Shown: in pieces, positions 60,445 to 64,000 of the stretch
Layout of the letters: each line of letters begins with the position of its first letter
Numbering within the stretch: the stretch's first letter is position 1
Assembly: GCF_003095395.1 (NCBI RefSeq)
Contig: NZ_QEIJ01000005.1
Location: forward strand, 62,001 to 126,000
Origin: Microbacterium sp. Gd 4-13
GTDB lineage: Bacteria > Actinomycetota > Actinomycetes > Actinomycetales > Microbacteriaceae
DNA: 64,000 nucleotides
Direction of reading: 5' to 3'
Position numbers and translations under genes: made by a program
Notes under the pieces: generated by a model
What the model saw: the letters and a program-made list of their open reading frames with translations, nothing else
The model's database searches: none
What the model was told of the DNA's origin: nothing

Positions 60445-61623
60445 GTGACCGCGACCCTGGAGAACTCCGTCGTCCTGGACGAAAACGCGGGCGTCGTCCG
60501 CATCCTCGACCGCCGGGTCTTCCCGGCTCGCATCGAGTGGGTGACCGCCGAGACGCCGGATGCTGTCGCCGCGGCGATCCGCGACATGGTGACCCAGAGC
60601 TCGGGCCCGCTCTACGCCGCCACCGCCGGCATGACCCTCGCCGCGTTGCAGGCGCGCGACCTGCCCCTGCGTGACGCCCGCACCGCGCTCGGTGTCGCCG
60701 GGCGCACCCTCGCGACGGCGCGCCCGACGAACGCGCACCCGCGTGACGCGGTCGCGACGATCCTCGCCGCGGGGCGCGACGCCGACACGACGACCGAGCT
60801 CGTGACCGCCACCCTCGACTCCGCCCGGACGGTCGACCGCGACTACCGGGAAGCCGCCCTCCGTCTCGGCCGCGCCACCCTGTCGCTGCTCCCCGCGGCG
60901 CCGCGCATCCTCACGCACTGCTGGGCGGACGCCTACCTGTTCGGCCTCGTCGCCGCCGCCGCCGAGGCCGGCCGGGAGATCGAATGGATCGCGACCGAGA
61001 CCCGCCCCTACCTGCAGGGCGCGCGACTGACCGCGCACTCGCTGCGCGAGCTCGGCCAGCAGGTCACGCTCATCACCGACGGCATGGGGGCCGCCGCGCT
61101 GTCGTCGCCCCGCGGCGTGGGCACCGGCCCGATCGATGCCGTCGTCACCGCCGCCGACCGGGTCTCGCTCGACGGCTCGGTCGTGAACAAGGTGGGCACG
61201 CTCGCCCTCGCGGCCGCAGCATCCGCCTTCGACGTTCCGTATTACGCCATGGTGGAGGCGCCCGACCGCGCCGCCCCGACCGGCGCCGACGTGGTGATCG
61301 AAGACCGCGACCCCGCCGAGGTGCTCGACGTGCTCGGGCACCGGTCGGCCAGCCCGCTCGTGACCGACGCGTGGTACCCCGCGTTCGACGTCACACCGGC
61401 GCGCCTGGTGACCCGCATCGCCACGAGCCGGGGCACGTTCGAGCCCGCGCGTGTCGCCGACCACTTCGCCGCCGACCCCGAGGCGCTCGCAGAGATCCCC
61501 AGCGCTCCGCCGCTCCGGCGACGTCGCACGCCGGCCGTGCCGGTGCCCGTGAACGCCTCGACACAGCCCGACACCGTCGCCTTCCACCCCTTCTCGAACG
61601 ACTCCTCCGGAGGACCCGAATGA
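60445..61623 (+). CDS. mtnA: Methylthioribose-1-phosphate isomerase (MtnA, eIF2B-related)
   Basis: The 392-aa protein starts with GTG 60445 behind GGAAGGA. It has the aldose-1-phosphate isomerase pattern: LYAATAGMTLAAL, ARPTNAHPRDAV, Cys159 in ILTHCWADAY, ETRPYLQGARLTAHSLRELG, and Asp238 in VVTAADRVSLDGSVVNKVGTL. Cys159 and Asp238 match the catalytic pair of characterised MtnA enzymes, although the loop around the Cys reads HCWADAY rather than the common CNTGxLA. It should isomerise methylthioribose 1-phosphate or, in relatives, 5-deoxyribose 1-phosphate. It is coupled to mtnC and mtnB. Confidence 0.83.
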   Translation: MTATLENSVVLDENAGVVRILDRRVFPARIEWVTAETPDAVAAAIRDMVTQSSGPLYAATAGMTLAALQARDLPLRDARTALGVAGRTLATARPTNAHPRDAVATILAAGRDADTTTELVTATLDSARTVDRDYREAALRLGRATLSLLPAAPRILTHCWADAYLFGLVAAAAEAGREIEWIATETRPYLQGARLTAHSLRELGQQVTLITDGMGAAALSSPRGVGTGPIDAVVTAADRVSLDGSVVNKVGTLALAAAASAFDVPYYAMVEAPDRAAPTGADVVIEDRDPAEVLDVLGHRSASPLVTDAWYPAFDVTPARLVTRIATSRGTFEPARVADHFAADPEALAEIPSAPPLRRRRTPAVPVPVNASTQPDTVAFHPFSNDSSGGPE

Positions 61624-62318
61624 CCGTCACCCCCTCCGCCGACGTCGTCGTGCTCGACATCGAGGGCACCACGAGCGAGGCCGGCTTCATCCTCGGCGAC
61701 CTGTACGACTACGCGCGCCCCCGTCTCGAAGAGGCTCTCGGACGCGAATCGCTGCGGGCGGCGCGAGCCGACGCGATCGCGGAGACGGGACTGCCTGCCG
61801 GAGCGAGCGACAGCGAGATCGCCGATGCGTTGCGCGCCCTGATGGCGACCGACGTGAAGTCCACTCCGCTGAAAACGATCCAGGGCGTCATCTGGGCCGA
61901 GGGCTTCGCCGCCGGGGAGATCACGTCGCAGTTCTTCGACGACGTACCGCCGCGCGTGCGCGCGTGGGCCGACCAGGGTCTGCGGATCGCCGTGTACTCG
62001 TCGGGCTCGGTCGCCTCGCAGCAGCCGTGGTTCCGCCACGCTCCGCAGGGCGATCTGTCGACCCTCGTCGAGGCCTGGTTCGACACCGTCAACGCGGGCG
62101 GCAAGAAGGACGCGTCGTCGTACGCCACGATCGCCGAGGCGCTGGGCGTCGCCCCGGCCCGCGCCCTGTTCCTCACCGACCACCCCGAAGAAGTCGCCGC
62201 CGCCCGCGCCGCCGGCTGGCAGACCGTGGCGCTCGACCGCGCCGGCGAGCCGTGGGCCGGCGCCGCGTTCGACGGCCCCGTGGCGCATACCTTCGACGAG
62301 ATCGAGATCGCCCGATGA
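61620..62318 (+). CDS. mtnC: Enolase-phosphatase (acireductone synthase, MtnC)
   Basis: The 232-aa protein overlaps mtnA by ATGA. It is a HAD phosphatase with the MtnC-specific first motif VVLDIEGTTSEAGFI, the cap region TPLKTIQGVIWAEGF, motif II VYSSGSVASQQ and KKDASSYATIAEALG with the motif III lysine, then FLTDHPEEVAAARAAG. The enzyme turns 2,3-diketo-5-methylthiopentyl 1-phosphate into acireductone. Its presence favours methionine salvage over the 5-deoxysugar variant of the pathway. Confidence 0.88.
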   Translation: MTVTPSADVVVLDIEGTTSEAGFILGDLYDYARPRLEEALGRESLRAARADAIAETGLPAGASDSEIADALRALMATDVKSTPLKTIQGVIWAEGFAAGEITSQFFDDVPPRVRAWADQGLRIAVYSSGSVASQQPWFRHAPQGDLSTLVEAWFDTVNAGGKKDASSYATIAEALGVAPARALFLTDHPEEVAAARAAGWQTVALDRAGEPWAGAAFDGPVAHTFDEIEIAR

Positions 62319-62947
62319 GCGCCCTGTCGACCGCGCGCACGCTCGAAGCCGGCGCGATCCTCGCCGCCGAGGCCGCCCGCTTCTCCGGCTACGGCTGGAT
62401 GCGCGGCACCTCCGGAAACCTCTCGCTCGTGATCGACCGCGATCCGCTCGTGCTGGCGGTCACCGCCTCGGGCCTGGACAAGTCGGAGCTCACCGAGGCC
62501 GATGTCGTACTCGTCGGCCCCGACGGTGGGGGCCTCGACGCCGACGATCCGCGCCCGCCGTCGGCCGAGGCCGGCCTCCACGCCCACATCGCCGCGCGCA
62601 CCGGTGCCGGCGCGGTGTTCCACGTGCACGCGCTCGACGCGGTCATCGCCGCGCACCGCTGGCCCGACGGCGTCGAGATCAGCGGCATGGAGATGCTCAA
62701 GGGCATCGGACACCGCGCCCACGACGAGACCGTCGTCATCCCCGTGATCGCGAACGACCAGGACATGGCGGTCGAGGCCGCCCGCTTCGACGAGGCCTAC
62801 GTGCCCGCGACCGCCGACGTCCCCGAGGTGCCGGTCATGATCGTGGCAACCCACGGCATGTACGCCTGGGGCGAGGATGCGGCGGCCGCCCGCCGCCACC
62901 TCGAGATCGCCGAGTGGCTCCTGCGCTTCACCGTCGCCACGCGCTGA
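62315..62947 (+). CDS. mtnB: Methylthioribulose-1-phosphate dehydratase (class II aldolase family)
   Basis: The 210-aa protein overlaps mtnC by ATGA. It has the class II aldolase/MtnB zinc site: RGTSGNLSLVIDRD, the catalytic Glu in SAEAGLHAHIAAR, HxH in VFHVHALDAV and a third His in ATHGMYAWG. It dehydrates methylthioribulose 1-phosphate. The order mtnA-mtnC-mtnB with convergent mtnK gives four consecutive salvage steps; no acireductone dioxygenase (mtnD) gene is visible here. Confidence 0.87.
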   Translation: MSALSTARTLEAGAILAAEAARFSGYGWMRGTSGNLSLVIDRDPLVLAVTASGLDKSELTEADVVLVGPDGGGLDADDPRPPSAEAGLHAHIAARTGAGAVFHVHALDAVIAAHRWPDGVEISGMEMLKGIGHRAHDETVVIPVIANDQDMAVEAARFDEAYVPATADVPEVPVMIVATHGMYAWGEDAAAARRHLEIAEWLLRFTVATR

Positions 62948-62996
62948 CCGCGCAGCATCCGCTCTCTGACGCCCTCCGGCACACGGCTCCGGCCCC

Positions 62997-63051
62997 AGCG
63001 CACGGGCTACGCACGCACCCACCCCGTGCTCTCGAGCGCAACCCGTGCGCT
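62997..63051. repeat. GC-rich palindromic element, family B copy 2
   Basis: AGCGCACGGG (62997-63006) pairs exactly with CCCGTGCGCT (63042-63051), and CCCGTG-CTCGAG occurs twice on the right side. It resembles the element at 42794-42860 and lies between the converging mtnB and mtnK genes, where it could act as a terminator. Confidence 0.6.
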
Positions 63052-63070
63052 CGAGCTGACTCTCGCCGCG

Positions 63071-64000
63071 CTACGTCAGGAGCGGCTCGCGCGTCAGCTG
63101 CGTCAGGCGGCGCGGATCGGGATCGATCAGGCGCGCGACGCCCAGCGTGCGGGCCGTGAGCAGTACCCGGCGAGCGGCGATCGCGCGCTCGTGCTCGGGC
63201 AGGGTCTGGATATCGGCGACCTTCGAGAACCCGACGATGCGGCGCACGGCCTTCGCCGCGGCGTAGATCGCGGCATCCGAGCGGATGCGGCGCAGCGTCA
63301 CCGCGAGCACGTCGTCGCCGTACACCCGCGGGTCGACGCGGTCGGGCCAGCGGCGGGTGAACTCTTCCTCGAAGGCGGCGATCAGCTCGACCGGCAGCGC
63401 GAGCAGCGCCTCGGCGTCGGCCTCGCGGCCGAGCACCGACGCCCGCGCCGCGGCGATGATGAGGTTCGCCCACACCGCGCCCAGGTCGAAGCCCGTGGGC
63501 GCGTAGGTGCCGAACTCCGAGTCGAACGCGCGGACCGAGCCGCCGTCGGCACGCACGAACACCGACCCGGTGTGCAGGTCGCCGTGCACGAGGCTCTGGT
63601 GGTCCTCCTGGAACTTCTGCTTCGCGAGCCCGATCTCGCGCACGAACACGCGGTCGGCCCGCAGCTCGCGCACGTCGTCCTCGTTCGCGGGCAGCCACCC
63701 GTTGTGCTCGTGGTCGACGTAGGGCTCGGTGAAGACGAGGTCTTCGGTGATCTCCGACAGTTCGGGGTTCGCGGCCTCGGCGATCCGTCGGCGCCGCTCG
63801 GGCCCGGGGGTGCCGAAGACGCTCGTGGCGAAGCCGATCGCGCCGACGTAGGTGCCGAGCTCTGCGGCGGCGTAGGTGTGCAGGCGCCCCGCGTTCAGCT
63901 CGTTGCGCCACACGGCGTGATCGCTGAGGTCTTCGATCGAGAGGGCGAGGGATGCCTCGTCGAAGCCGTAGAACGCGGGGACGTGCGCCGCATCCACCGC
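63071..64000 (-). CDS. mtnK: S-methyl-5-thioribose kinase (5' part missing)
   Basis: The visible 309 residues are the middle and C-terminal parts of MtnK, a kinase with an APH-like fold. VPAFYGFDEASLALSIEDLSDH corresponds to the hinge region, LVHGDLHTGSVFV is the catalytic loop, and RAFDSEFGTYAPTGFDLGAVWANL the metal-binding segment. It phosphorylates methylthioribose, feeding MtnA. The frame continues past the window edge; family members have about 90 more residues at the N-terminus. It converges with mtnB. Confidence 0.88.
   Translation of the reverse strand, partial: AVDAAHVPAFYGFDEASLALSIEDLSDHAVWRNELNAGRLHTYAAAELGTYVGAIGFATSVFGTPGPERRRRIAEAANPELSEITEDLVFTEPYVDHEHNGWLPANEDDVRELRADRVFVREIGLAKQKFQEDHQSLVHGDLHTGSVFVRADGGSVRAFDSEFGTYAPTGFDLGAVWANLIIAAARASVLGREADAEALLALPVELIAAFEEEFTRRWPDRVDPRVYGDDVLAVTLRRIRSDAAIYAAAKAVRRIVGFSKVADIQTLPEHERAIAARRVLLTARTLGVARLIDPDPRRLTQLTREPLLT

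Noticed and set aside
1-64000. CRISPR arrays, insertion sequences, prophage genes, rRNA and tRNA
   Set aside because: No regularly spaced repeats, transposase or integrase motifs, or structural RNA patterns were seen anywhere.

Overview
The window is one contiguous stretch of a high-GC actinobacterial chromosome. GC is close to 70 percent, GTG and TTG starts are common, ATGA/GTGA stop-start overlaps are frequent, and cell-surface proteins carry Tat signals and an LAATG-type anchor. Gene content and style fit Microbacteriaceae, probably Microbacterium; this assignment is inference. I see no rRNA, tRNA, CRISPR array, transposase or phage module.

1-8.1 kb: the end of a tatAC operon, then a surface/secreted block. 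It encodes a 1170-aa PQQ-type sugar dehydrogenase with PKD and Ig-like repeats, a Tat-exported TIM-barrel sugar isomerase-like protein, a WxL-like surface protein, and a membrane-anchored DUF916-like partner. 8.3-15.9 kb: a sugar-utilisation island with a ROK repressor, a ribose-type ABC permease and ATPase, and a divergent binding lipoprotein followed by a Gfo/Idh/MocA oxidoreductase and a TIM-barrel isomerase. 16-22.1 kb: alpha/beta hydrolase, a MarR-MFS pair, and an IlvD/Edd dehydratase with an FAD oxidoreductase. 22.2-23.1 kb: a lower-GC leucine-rich orphan.

23.2-35.9 kb is the most unusual region. A minus-strand set encodes a Cys-form UGSC protein, an uncharacterised 368-aa partner, an 84-aa CxxC protein, an SsuA/NMT1-type ABC importer and a two-subunit aconitase X. 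Divergent from it is a tightly overlapping CoA-type operon (MaoC hydratase, SDR, acyl-CoA ligase, amidohydrolase, acyl-CoA dehydrogenase), and an IclR regulator ends the block. Together they look like an uptake and degradation pathway for an unknown organic acid.

36-51 kb: alditol oxidase, a DHA2 efflux pump, assorted metabolic genes, the conserved ATP-grasp/alpha-E/transglutaminase operon, a membrane molybdenum oxidoreductase, and a dimethylargininase-ornithine aminotransferase pair. 51.3-54.8 kb: a 1174-aa wall-anchored hydrolase. 55-59.5 kb: a YtrA-type GntR/ABC operon and a TetR regulon with two matching operators (membrane protein, glycosyltransferase). 59.5-64 kb: deoC next to a decayed sugar-permease fragment, then methionine-salvage genes mtnA, mtnC, mtnB and convergent mtnK, which runs off the window.

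Small dispersed repeats are a second theme: two 60-bp inverted-repeat elements, two copies of another GC-rich palindromic element, a family with the core CCTGAGC-TCGAAGG that has been duplicated across a start codon and has entered a coding region, and a strong excess of the octamer CAGCATCC.
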